From: Amorphophallus konjac
Lineage: Eukaryota; Streptophyta; Magnoliopsida; Alismatales; Araceae
DNA length: 64,000 nucleotides
Assembly (NCBI GenBank): GCA_022559845.1
Contig: CM040120.1
Span: 167,196,334 to 167,260,333 of the forward strand
Direction: 5' to 3'
Part shown: piece after piece, positions 46,575 through 57,661 of the stretch
How positions within the stretch are numbered: position 1 is the stretch's first letter
Layout: every line of letters begins with the position of its first letter
Made by a program: the position numbers and the translations under genes
The notes under the pieces: model-generated
Databases searched by the model: none
What the model saw: only the letters and a program-made list of their open reading frames with translations
What the model was told of the DNA's origin: nothing

Positions 46575-46579
46575 CTTTC

Positions 46580-47900
46580 TACCCATATGGCCCACTATCC
46601 AACATCTTTTGGCTCAAGCAATTCCGGACGAAGTCTGCTACCTTATATTCCAAAAAAAAATTTTAATCTCACCTTTCGGCTTAGTATGTCGGCCAAAAGC
46701 CCTCTATCACGTACTTCTGCCACCCTACTTCTTGGCTTAGCCATGCCGGCCAAAGCCCGCTGATACATGTTTCTGCTATCCTATCTCACCCGGCCTAGCC
46801 ATCACGGCCAAAGCCCGCTATCAAGATTAATCCATCTGTTCCACCGTGATCTCCAATTTCCCTCAGCTTTATAGTCTGCTTTCCAATATCCTTCAACTTT
46901 ATAGCCCGCTTTCCAATATCCTCAGCTTTATAGCTTGCTTCCTAATATCCTTCCACTTTATAGCCTGCTTCCGATATTCTTTTGCTTTCATAGCCTACTT
47001 TCGATACCCTTTGGCTTTCATAGCCTGCTTCCAATATCCTTCGGCTTTATAGCCCGCTCTCCAATTTCCTTCAGCTTTATAGCCTGCTTTCGATATCCTT
47101 TGGCTTTATAGCCTACTCCCAATTATCCTTCGGATTTTATCGCCTGCTCTCTTAATACCTGTCGGCTTCTACAGCTTGCTTCCCAACATTCTGTGGCTTT
47201 CGTAGCCTACTTCATAATATACGTTGGCCTTCAAAGCCTGATTTCCAATATTCTTAGACTTATAGCCTACTTTCTTAAAATTCTTCAGCTTTTATAGCCT
47301 ACTCTCCTAATATCTTTCCTCTTTTATAGCCCGCTTTCCAATTATGTCTCTACTATCTTGTCCATTGGCTTTTATAGCCTACTTTTCAATATTTTCTTGG
47401 CCTGCCCGGCCTGCTTCCCTGATGATGGCTTTTATAGCCTGCTTTCCCAATATCCTTCGGCCTACCCGTTCTGCTTCCCCGATGACTGGTTTTTAACCTA
47501 CTTTCTTCCTATCCTTTGGCCTACTGGGCCTGCTTCCCAGATGATTGGGCTTACATAGCCTGCTTTCCTGCTGTCCTTGTGCTTACACAGCCTGCTCTCC
47601 CTCTATCCTTTGGGTTTTACAACCTACTTTCCCGCTATCCTTGGGCTTACACAGCCTGCTCTCCCGCTCTCCTTGGGCTTACACAGCCTGCTCTCTGGCT
47701 CTCCTTAGGATTACACAGTGTGCTCTCTAGCTTCCCTTGGACATACATAGCCTACTCTCTCGCTCTCCTTGGACTTACACGACCTGCTTTACCATTATCC
47801 TTGGGCTCACACAGCATGCTCCGTCGATTTCGGCTTTGCAAAGCACGCTCTCCTACGATCATTTGGCCCTCGTAGCTAGTTTTCCAATTTTTGGCTTCGA
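46580..47900. repeat. Degenerate tandem repeat, about 31-35-bp unit
   Basis: About 35-40 units of a sequence like CTTTATAGCCTGCTTTCC + AATATCCTTCGG, drifting along the array: TATAGCC forms at 46860-47400, TTACACAGCC forms at 47560-47790. It is the continuation of 35400-35682 before the SIRE insertion. Frames through it (46846-47052, 47358-47875) only reflect the repeat. Confidence 0.85.
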
Positions 47901-48922
47901 CTTCTTCCGAAGCACGCTGTTTTGCTCTCCGCTTAGACTTTTCTTCAAAACTTACTATCCTATTCCTGGTCCCACCGAGATTCACCCCAATATAAAACAA
48001 GAGATAGAAAAAAAAACAAAAAAAACTTTCTGGAGTGCTTATGATTTTGAATTTTTGCTTGCCCTGCTTGGATGCTTGTTTATTATTATATATTTAACAC
48101 ACTTCCTTTGAACTTTCTAGAACCACGCTTCCTTGCTAAATAACGCTGCCCCAACTCTAGGTATGTGTGGGTCACGACACATTCTAAGGGGCAAAAGTAA
48201 TCTCAGGTGGATGCATGCATCAAGGGGAAGAGTCATACCTATGTTGTTAGCGTAACTCACAAAATATACCTGAGGCAAAACTCCCACACTTTGCACACAA
48301 TGCGATCAATGGTCTCTAACCACAAGGATCGCAGAAATTCTTCCTAACACTCTTTGGATGCTGAAATGCCTACACTCACACGAAAGATAATCGTGAGGAA
48401 AAAGCTGCATGTTCCCTTAAAAAAATGAATACAAGAAATAATGATGAAAAGGTTAAATGTGAATCCAAGTAGCCGGGAATCCCCACTACAATAAATGAAG
48501 AGACTCGCGCAAAAACGGTGAAGCATATTCCGTAATAAAATTGTAATAAGGATGAATCCTAGTAGCCGGGAATGCCTATTGAGACACACGAGGAAACTCG
48601 TGCCAAACGGTAAAGTCTAGAATTCAAAATAAATAAGGGGGCTATGTGAAGATACCGAAAGTCGAAAGCCTAAAATGCATGTGTAGGCCCTAGAGCAAGC
48701 CTCGAGTGTTGCTTGGAACATCTGCACATCCTTATGTTTAGGGTTCGCTGCTCATATGCTTGCACTTTCACACCATGGAAAAATTACCTCGGGTTAGATT
48801 ATGATGTAAGCTATGCAGTATCCTCTTGATGAGCGCACATCTCCTATAGTTGTGCTTCGTGTGCCACACTCTACCTATGAGTCGTGGGCACTTTTCTTAT
48901 CTTATCCCCGATAGAGGGGAGC

Positions 48923-48972
<50 letters not shown>

Positions 48973-49055
48973 CTGTGTGCTTGTGTCAATGGACGCTTGT
49001 ATGCCAGAATAGAAGTAAAATAATGCAAAGAACACCAATAAGAATAAAACGAATG
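47901..49055. other. Spacer between tandem arrays, no gene seen
   Basis: AT-rich. Includes a two-copy segment around GTAGCCGGGAAT (48470 and 48561) and a (TA)22 microsatellite at 48926-48969. No domain recognised. Confidence 0.6.
48926..48969. repeat. (TA)n microsatellite
   Basis: Uninterrupted TA dinucleotides, about 22 copies. Confidence 0.97.
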
Positions 49056-49059
49056 AATG

Positions 49060-49620
49060 AAAACTCTCCACATTTTGGCTCTCGTAGCCTACTCTCCAAA
49101 TTCTGGCTCTCTTAGCCTACTTTCCCAATTTCGGCTCTTACAGCTTGCTCTCCCACTATCCTTCGGCTTTCGTAGTCAACTCTCCCAAAATCGGCTCTCA
49201 CGGCCTGCTCTCCCAAATAAAAATCAGCCCTTAAAGCTTGTTTCACAATTTCGGCCCTTAAAGCCTACTTTCTCAACTTTGGCTCTCGCAGTCGGCTCTC
49301 CCAATCTTGGCTCTCGCAGCCTATTCTCCCGATTTCGGCTCTTAAGGCCTTCGTTCGCAGCCTCAGCTTTAGCAGCCTAATCTCCAATTTTGGCTCTCAC
49401 AGTCTACTCTCTGAATTGTGGCTCTTGTAGCCCACCCTCCCAATTTCTGCTTTGCAAAGTCTGCTTTCCTGATTCAAGCTTCGTAAAGCCTACTCCCATG
49501 CTGAACTTTATCTCTAAAAGCCTCCTCTCCCGATTTTGGCTCTCGTAGCCTACCCTCCCAACTCTGACTCTCAAAGCTTGCTTTCCCAATTTTGGTCGAA
49601 ACCTACTCTCCGGATCACGA
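49060..49620. repeat. Second tandem array, about 31-bp unit
   Basis: About 17 units like TTTTGGCTCTCGTAGCC + TACTCTCCCAA, a variant of the 46580-47900 unit (TAGCCTACT core shared). Confidence 0.85.
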
Positions 49621-49719
49621 TAAAGATAAAGATACAAAGTTAATCGCTTTCAAACGGTTTACACCTGTAGGCCCCGCTCCCGTGTCCCTCGTTCACGACA
49701 CCTGCGAGTGGGGGGCACT

Positions 49720-50252
49720 TGTTGGCGATACAAAAAAGAGAAGAAGAAAAAAAAAGGAGATAAGAATGGAAGGGGAAAGAGCGCCCAAATATGAAAAGAG
49801 GCCCAATTGAAGCAAAAAGGGCATGAGAAAGGGCATATGCATAAAACTAAAGAAAAGATGGGCCAAGAGAAATGGAGAAGGGAATTTCAAAAAAAAAAGG
49901 AAATAGGATGAAATTAGGCGACACTGTTCATCCAGTGTCTGTTTCACACGTCCCGTGTCTTCCCTTTCCCCCTTGCACAGCTCTCACCAGCGGTGGCAAC
50001 AGTGCCTCGCCAAAATGATTGTAGCACCCTACCCAGCCCCCCATGGTGACTGACGGATGGAAGGAGAACTCGCGGTGGGTTTTCCTCGCCCTCCGGGGGT
50101 AACGGAGAGAGCTCCAGCCGCCACTGGGGCAAAGAAGATCCCTTCCGGTGGAGATCCGTTCGCCCGGCTCCGCGCTGCTCCGCGTCCCCTCATACACGAT
50201 CCTACGAGCAGTAGCGGCAATAGCAACAGCAGTAGCAGGGGGCAGCAGTAGC
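49720..50252 (+). repeat. Possible gypsy LTR start after a G tract
   Basis: GCGAGTGGGGGGCACT (PPT-like) is followed by TGTTGGCGATACAAAAAAG, a plausible LTR start. With the tandem arrays upstream this would fit a Tat-type 3' region and LTR. The rest of the LTR would be cut by C3 at 50253. No second LTR to compare. Confidence 0.35.
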
Positions 50253-50941
50253 TGTTGGGGTGCAATGAACGAAACCTAGAGGGGGGTGAATAGATCTCTC
50301 TATAAAATTTTTACAGAATTAGAATTCACACTTATGGCTCAATTAAAACTAACGCACTACTTTGACTAGTACTCAAACAATAAGAGTATTTGGAAGTATG
50401 CATGCTGAACAAACGCAGGTGAATCAAGCCTAAGCATACATCTAGCATGAATCAACTGCGCAAGCAAATCACAACACATAAAATATTTTTAGGTGGTTCG
50501 ATCTGCCACTACAGATCTACGTCCACCCCTCACTCAAACCAGAGTGAGGCATCCTACTGATACACAGCTTAGACGCTGATCCACAGCTTCAGGGAATGAA
50601 TCCCTACAGATCGCTGATCCACGACTTGGGGAACTAATCCTAGACCGCTGAGCCTCACAGCTTGCTTAACCAAGGAACAAATCCTCACCGCTGAGCAACA
50701 TAGCTTGCTGTTTGAGGAACCAATCCTCACCGCTGAGCAACACAGCTTGCTAAATGTGGCAAAGAGAAACAAGGAACAAAAACAAAAAGGAACCAAAACA
50801 AAAATAAGAAAACAACATAGCTCTTCAAAGAGAAAACGACCCTGGATTTGATCCACGAGTCACCACATAGACATATCTACAATAGGACTAATGCAACTCT
50901 CGAACTTTTCTTTATCAAATCCTCTTCTCACGAGCCGGGCT

Positions 50942-50944
<3 letters not shown>

Positions 50945-50979
<35 letters not shown>
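50945..50979. repeat. (CT)n microsatellite
   Basis: About 17 CT dinucleotides followed by a TTC-rich stretch, at the T/C-rich position found in all the copia LTRs here. Confidence 0.95.
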
Positions 50980-50982
<3 letters not shown>

Positions 50983-51639
50983 CTTCTTCTTCTTCTTCTC
51001 ACGATCTCCCTCTCAGAACACTCGGACTACTCGCATAATGAGCTCACACTTTCTACTCTTCTACTCTTTATCTATTTACGAGCTATTCTCTCTCAATCCT
51101 CTTGCAGAATTATTCTTCCTCTCTCGTATTGTCTCTCTTTTCATCTCACCCATCTGATCTCTTTTATCCCCACAAGCTTGGCTCTTGTGGACATCACAAG
51201 ATTCCCTTTGGCATGTGGAGGGAACACTCCCGCCAAAAGAGCACTTCTAGAAAGTGCTGATCAAGAGTCTACGTGTCAGATGAAGAGAGCAAGCTTTTCT
51301 AAGTAGCTGCCAAATGGCAGATTCTTCTTTTGTGAAATCAGCCATCTGCCTTGGATCACGTACCAAGAGGAATTACCTTCGAACCCACGTGACCATCTTA
51401 AGTCTTCAATCGACCAACTGCTTTTCATACTTAATCTGTAGCAGAATAGCTTTTCATTTCATAAGTATATCACTCTGAGTATTCGAACATGTTGTAGATC
51501 ATCCTGATATTCCTGCCAAACCAGTTACGGAAACTCATCAACACACTTATTATCATATACTCATAGCACATGAGATATTATAATAAGAACTGTAAAAGTG
51601 CAGAGTCATGTAATTATGAACACAAGCAAAACACAAGAA

Positions 51640-52215
51640 ATTATAATGATGCGTCGGTGCAATGATTGAGTACATCAACCTGATTATCAGACCATTTGGT
51701 TTAAGGCAATAAGACAACGACAACTGTGTCGACTTGTCTAGCTCGAGCTAATACCACAACATCGACCTGTCAAAGCAAACATTAGAAGTGTTGGTACTCC
51801 ACAATCGATGCACCGACGTAGTGCATCGTCCTGACTCAACAAATATATGATATGTTGCTCGTATGCATGCCTGAACGTATCGACCTGTCTTTGCAGTGAC
51901 TTGTTCTGCTGCATCGACACACCGTCATAGTGCATCGACATGTTTCAGCAATAAACCACAAAGGTATGTTGAAGCGTCAAGGCAAGATATTGCTGCTTCG
52001 ACCTCTCTTTATCACAGAATGCACTAGATGCATCGACCTGATGACTTCAACCAATATGGATACATCGACATGATGACTTTAGAATGAATAAGTGCATCGA
52101 TTTGCTGATCTTATCAAATGTGGATGCATCGACCTAATGACTTTAATGCTTATGGATGCATCGACCTGATAGACATGATGAACTGCATAGCATCGACCTC
52201 CTTCTTCAGATAGCT
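51640..52215 (-). repeat. GCATCGACCTG minisatellite in C3 LTR
   Basis: About 15 copies of a GCATCGACCTG/GCATCGACATG core at irregular spacing, with ACTTCGACC and CAAGTCGACTTTTG variants toward 52240. Confidence 0.8.
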
Positions 52216-52866
52216 ATTGTTCTGTCATACCACAAGTCGACTTTTGAAACATCTCAACTCGACTTTCTCTACATGATTTTTTCTTCGATGACTTTTGCTG
52301 ACTTTTGCTGAACTACTTTTACCACTTGTTTTATTCCACTAATTGTATCACTGCCATGGCTTCACTGCTTGCTTGAATTCAGCTGAACTAACTTCCTAAT
52401 TTATCTTTGGAGTCCTTTGAGTCCTTAGATACATGTTCTTATCAGAATTAAACACACAGACTTCTACACATGATAAGATCATAACAACATCAATGTAATA
52501 GCATTATCAAATTCATATGACATCAACACATAATGTAGTGCCACAATATTTATATAAATAATTTTAGATTTTTTTTATATAGAATTTTTCTAAAATTTAT
52601 TAGGAATTTATAAGGGATTAATAGATTAATAAATGGATTATTGAATTAATATCGAGATTATAAGGCCCAATTGTGTTAAATAACTAATCCAGCTTTGATA
52701 ATTGAAATCCATAGGTTTATGGACCAAGCCCATTAAGTTTGACCAACATTCTAGAAGGTTACTTAGCCTATTCATGAATTTTAAGGATAAATACAATTTT
52801 TATAGATACATATATGGATAAATAAACAAAAGAGTTTGAATTTTATTGAATTCTGCGCACATGAGA

Positions 52867-54696
52867 TGTAATGGTCTATCGTGCGACCGCCACAGTCAGG
52901 TAACACGCTTACCTTTGACCATTACTCTCTGTTAGTTCCGTGAAGTGAAGAAAGAGCAAAAAGATTAGATTTTTGCTGGTCTAAGGATCAAGATGGGAAG
53001 ACTAGTAGAGGTGTTAGGAACTCCTAAAAGTCGATCTAAGCTTTAACAAGGAATCTAGAATCGATCTAATTCTCAAACCATAGCCAAAACCCTATAAATA
53101 GGACCTAGTTTTGACCTGCGCGCCCCCTAATTTGGCTCTCGTGGAATCAAGGTAAAAAGTCATAATTTCGGGTAAGTTCTTTAGAACTTTTTGTTTATAA
53201 TACTTTAGACTAATAGCTCTCAAAATTTCGTGCTAGGAGATCAACTACACAAGAAGTTAGAAGCTTCCAAAGTTGCTGGTACGACCTTAGCAACCCAGGA
53301 ATCTGAGCAAAGGTCCACTGAAGATCAGTGAATTAGATCATCAAAACGAGGTATTTAGGGCTTGATTCTTTCAAACTTTTTTTTCCCCTTAGTTTCATTA
53401 TCTTACCCTCAAAATTTCACGTCCTTAGGTCAAGAGGTTGAGGTGTTAGAGGGACGTGAAGTTGCTGCAAATTCACAAGAAGGGAAGGATTAGGGCGTGT
53501 CTTGCAGTCCCAAATTGGAAGATTAATGCCCATAAAAGAGGTAGGTCATCTCATGAATGGCAAGAACATCATGTTAGGGATAAAAGCGCTCTCATTTTGA
53601 TTGATTTCATGCATTCTAGACTATGAATTCATGTTTTAGTTTGACCTATGCATACATGCATGTCTTGAGCCTTAATCAAAGATAAAAGATATTATCTTGT
53701 TCAAATCACTGCAACCTATGCATCTAGATAGCCTCTATATTTCGTTTCTCATGACTAGAATAGTCTAAGTATTTTGACTTCCAGCCATGACATATTTTCA
53801 ATCTTTTATCTTCTATATCCTGTCAGTAGAAGCTCTGACGGATTAAGGTAAGACCGTCACATTATTGTAACGGCCTTACGAACAGCCATCACACCCTCTG
53901 TTATATTTAAATTTCTTTGTTGTCTGTGACGGACCAAAGTCAGTGCATCATAATACTGTAACGGCCCCACGATAAACCGTCACAGATGTATAACGCGTCT
54001 ATCTTAGACCGTCAGAGTGTTGTTTTCTGTCAACCCAAGACAGGACTGAGGACAGTCAACTTACTTATAAATAAGCCTAATTATCTAAGTTTTGACATGT
54101 TTTCATGATCTTGAGTTATTAATTAATTTTTGATAGGAAATTGCAGGTTTAAAGCATCTTGAGTTATTTTAAGTTATGCTAATTTCATTGCCTAAACTCT
54201 ATAGTTTTGAATTTAAACTATGATTTTCAATATTGTATTGACGAAGTTTTATCATGGTTTCACATCGTTACACATTCTTTCTCTTTAATTGAGTCATTTC
54301 TTTAAGTACATGGCATATATTCCAGTATATGACAATTAGTTCACACTTTGCACTATAGGAACATATTCTTGAACTTGAGGACCTCTCTATTGGATATTCC
54401 TTTTAATGGACTAGGAAATCTTGTTTCAAGGCCTCCGTAATTCTTCGCGAGCTTGGGATTCCCACTAGGACGTCGAGTTGGTTGTACCATAAAAGCTGAA
54501 TTGTTAGAAAGCACTATCGAAGTTTCTGGTTCTAGATATGTAACGGATCCATATTAGACCGTCATGCTCATCTAACGGCCTAATATATGATCGTCACATT
54601 TATTGAGTCCGTTATATTGTTTCAGGATTCAGTCGTTCTAACGGATCAATGATAGACCGTCACGACCATGTAACGGCCCATTGATTGACCGTCACA
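52867..54696 (+). repeat. G3 palindromic 28-nt units (11 in 5' LTR)
   Basis: Starts at 52867, 52899; 53834, 53866; 53925, 53957, 53989; 54539, 54571; 54637, 54669. Each is 28 nt of the type TGTAACGGCCC, six bases, NGACCGTCACA. Within each pair or triplet the starts are exactly 32 nt apart. The first pair is upstream of the TATA box, the others downstream. The 3' LTR has the same groups at about 61862-62045 and 62567-62724, often better paired (CAGCCGTCACA where this copy has CAGCCATCACA). Confidence 0.9.
53093..53100 (+). promoter_or_regulatory. G3 LTR TATA box
   Basis: CCCTATAAATAGGACC, 560 bp into the LTR; the same sequence is at 61121-61128 in the 3' LTR. Confidence 0.7.
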
Positions 54697-55477
54697 GTTC
54701 TTGAGTGTTTAACCCGAGGTTTGACCTAAGGGTTGATATTCCAAAGTTCCTAGATGGATTATTGATGGTCTAGGACTTGTCATATTGTTCAAAATACTTA
54801 ATTTTAAATTATGAAAGTTAAGGAATGTACCGTTATGCTGCCGATTTATTTCCATGGCATAACCCGGTTTTAGTATGTTTATTGAAATTCCTTGTTTCAA
54901 ATAGAAGTAGTCTTATGATTGATTACTTTATCATGATCCTATTGTTGAAATTGTACATTCTTGGCCATATTGTTTACATGCGTGGAAGTAGCTTGATTTA
55001 TACTTGAAGATGTGATCGAGCATTGATTGTGTTCAAGGGCTCTATGCTAGTCCCCTCGGTTGATTGCCAGAAACATACTATTGTAAACCTTGGGGTATGA
55101 TGCTACTGGCGTCGCATTGCGCTAGGAGTACTTTCTCTATAAATAAGTGAAAATCCATGGCTCGACTTATACTCGTACATGACTTTCTTGCTTGTTACGT
55201 GATATTCCACAGAAATTCATGAAATACTTACTATTAAGCGAAGAGTAATTACTTGCTTGTTACATGACTTTCTAGTACATTCTTGTTCATGAAAGGTCAT
55301 ATCATGTTCTTGTTACATTCTTGATAGTTCATACTTTCTCATTCTATCTTACATGATCACCTTTGTTACTTTGGTTATTTACATGTGATTTATTGTATTC
55401 GCATGATTTCACTTTATATTCTTTAGAGCTAAAATGCTAATCACTTTAATAGTGCCTTCATATTGATGCGAAGATAC

Positions 55478-55521
55478 CTACTGGGCAAGTGTGCTCATTA
55501 CCTATTTCCAATCTTTTCAGG
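55478..55521 (+). other. G3 LTR conserved CCTACT-hairpin-CAGG motif
   Basis: CCTACT, stem GGGCA (55483-55487) / TGCTC (55492-55496) with one G-U pair and loop AGTG, pyrimidine-rich ACCTATTTCCAATC, TTTTCAG-G. Confidence 0.5.
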
Positions 55522-55874
55522 AGATGGAAGTGAGTCGGTTTCGGATTCGGAATATTCAAGTAGCGGATTCTAGAGTGAATGAAGAATGAGTGAAGACTTA
55601 GGAAGTCTACATTCTTTAGATTGAGTCTATGTAATTTTATGATTTCTTGAGTCTAGTGTGATGAAGAGAGTTGAAATAGTGATTATAGTTGAATATTTGA
55701 TTTGATTATTAATAAAATAAGTTGAAGTTTGAGTAAATATTGTGCAATTATATTTATGTGTGATTGTCTTACGCTCTAATCATTCTTGCTTGTAAGAGGC
55801 TTACCATGCCGGCTGTTCACGTTTCTCGAGCTAGTCTTCCGCTGTAATAAAGGCTTGGGGCGTGACAATTAAGT

Positions 55875-55886
55875 TGGTATCAGAGC
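55875..55886 (+). other. G3 primer binding site (tRNA-iMet type)
   Basis: TGGTATCAGAGC, seven bases after the LTR end; G1 has a two-base gap. Confidence 0.95.
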
Positions 55887-56099
55887 CTAAGTCTCAGGAC
55901 TTAGAGAGAAGAATCATGTCATAGGATAAGTCTGAGGTTTAGGACCCCTACCTATGAACTAAGGAAGAAGTTTCCATACCCATGTGAGAATTGGGTAGAG
56001 CCCGAGATAAGATTGTTAGATAGCTTTAAGATTAATTTTCTTTCAAAATTCCACGAGAAATAACAAGTTGTTATATTTCTCTCAGGTACCTTATTTTAC

Positions 56100-57130
56100 A
56101 CTTGGCTCATCGCGTAGATTGGAATGGCATGCAACAAACAGTTGCCGGCCTTACTCAGGCATTGCAAACTATGGCCCAGGCAGGCGCAAGGGCAAGGGCT
56201 GGCGACTTACATCATAATTTCTAGAGTTTAAACACTCTGCATTTCTATGGTTCTTCTAATCCGGATGAAGCAGAGAACTGGATTGACGAGATGAACCGTA
56301 TATTTGACGTCATCCAATGCACCGATCAAGAAAAGGTGCGTCTTGCAACTTTCCAACTCAACAAGGATGCCCGTACATGGTGGGAGTCGGTTCTGGCACC
56401 TCCGGCCGATGCACCTCATACATGGGATGGTTTTCTCACTTTGTTCCGTTCTAAGTACTTTTCTGAGCATGTGAAAGAAAGAAAGGCTATGGAGTTCACC
56501 TCTCTTCGACAAGGAATGATGACAGTTGCGGAGTATGAACTTCAATTCTTCAGGCTAGCACCTTATGCACCGCATTTAATCAGTACCGATCCATTGAAGG
56601 CTAATCGGTTTATGGACGGGTTACGATCTGATTTTATGCAGCAGCTCGGGACCCAAAACATCCGTACCTATGAAGAGATGGTCCAGCGGGCATTCTAATG
56701 TGAAAGGACCTTAGAAAAGGTCGAGAAATTGAAAGGAAAAGGAGAAGAGTCTAGCCGACGATCAGATCGGCGTTACAAGAAAGAAAAGTTTAGTATCACA
56801 GAGCCTCACAAAAACCGTGATAGTAAGAAAAGATCCAGGAGCGGGAATGGTGGGAGTTCCCAGAAGAACAAAAAGGTCAAAGATGAGAAGGAACAAGTCG
56901 CCACGGCTTGCACTTTTTACGAAAAGTTCGGCCATTCGGCTGAAGAGTGCTGGAAGCACCATGGTGCTTGTTTACACTATGGAAGCAGGGAGCATTGCAT
57001 GCCGGATTGCCCCCTTCTGAAGGACCAATCATCTGGTGGCAGACGTATGAGGCAGGCTCGCCTCAATGCCGTTCTAGAAGAAGAGGAAGCGCCCAGGGAT
57101 GGTGGGCTTATGGAAGGTACTCTTCAAATT
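56100..57130 (+). pseudogene. gag: G3 gag with degenerate zinc knuckles
   Basis: Frame visible from about 56111 with no clear start ATG. The capsid domain spans about 56228-56690 (LHFYGSSNPDEAENWIDEM, ARTWWESV, FLTLFRSKYF, DGLRSDF). TAG at 56222 and TAA at 56696 interrupt it. The basic linker leads to two CCHC knuckles at 56909 (CTFY..) and about 56975 (CLHY..). In both, the second Cys is Tyr, a TGT/TGC-to-TAT/TAC change, so zinc binding is probably lost. Confidence 0.88.
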
Positions 57131-57661
57131 TCTTCTCATCCTGCATTTGTGTTATTTGACACTAGTGCCTCTCATTCTTTTATTTCCACTACTTTTGCAA
57201 AAACATTACCAATTGCATCAGTTCCTTTACCTTCAGACCTTACCATTACTACACCCTTAGGATCTGGAACTAAGCTTACCGAATATTATCCTGATAGTGA
57301 GGTGATAGTGGAAGGTCACAATCTCTCCTTAAATCTAGTATGCCTTGACATGAAAGGGTACGATGTCATTTTAGGGGTAGATTGGCTTATAGATCATGAT
57401 GCTGATGTTAACTGCCAAAATAGGATTATATCCTTCTGGAAACCTGGTATTCCCAGATTTTCCTTCCTTGGCATCAAGTATAGGAAACATCCCACTATCA
57501 TATCTTCTCTACATGCTTGCAAACTTATCTCGCGAGGATGTGGAGCTTTTCTTGCTTCTGTCATTGTTACCGAATCCAAGGAAATCATCCTAGCAGACAT
57601 TCCTATTATAAATGAGTTCTCAGATGTGTTTCCACCCGAATTACCCAATTTACCACCCTAG
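57131..57661 (+). pseudogene. G3 aspartic protease
   Basis: Active site reads VLFDTSASHSF near 57152-57184: the catalytic Asp is kept but the Gly of the usual D-S/T-G triad is Ser (G-to-A). The domain closes with DVILGVDWL (about 57361-57390). Open from 56729 through this domain to TAG at 57659, in frame with gag and RT. Confidence 0.85.

Larger units (their letters stand above)
35683..46579 (-). mobile_element. Complete SIRE-like Ty1/copia element with TSD CTTTC
   Basis: LTRs at 35688-38086 and 45289-46574 with exact target repeats CTTTC at 35683-35687 and 46575-46579. Minus-strand order: PBS, gag, protease, integrase, RT, RNase H, long non-coding 3' region, PPT. The LTR starts compared by eye differ by about 2 percent, so it is younger than G1. 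The 5' LTR (right) lacks about 1.1 kb present in the 3' LTR. Coding capacity is broken by frameshifts (between 43424 and 43262, and near 42027) and stops (42783, 41995-41997, 41878-41880). Confidence 0.95.
50253..52533 (-). repeat. C3: SIRE-type copia LTR, left part
   Basis: TGTTGGGGTGCAATG, the AGAGGGGGGTGAATAGATC signature, the GGTGGTTCGATC block (50493), stem-loops (CCTCACTC/GAGTGAGG at 50528-50549; GAGGA/TCCTC near 50713), repeated ACAGCTTG, a (CT)n run (50945-50979), and a TCGACCTG minisatellite (51640-52215). Interrupted by G3 at 52534; the last part is at 63898-64000. Confidence 0.88.
52534..55867 (+). repeat. G3 5' LTR (3334 bp)
   Basis: TGTAGTGCCAC to GGGGCGTGACA, followed by the PBS. 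Contains palindromic units, a TATA box at 53093-53100 (TATAAATA), and the CCTACT-hairpin-CAGG motif (55478-55521). No coding content; the short frames are incidental. Confidence 0.95.

Noticed and set aside
47358..48111. Frames of 119-124 codons with Leu/Pro/Ala repeats as a repeat protein gene
   Set aside because: They simply translate the tandem repeat; no start context or conserved domain.
50848..51306. 152-codon frame in C3 as a gene
   Set aside because: Driven by the (CT)n run and flanking pyrimidine tract of a copia LTR.
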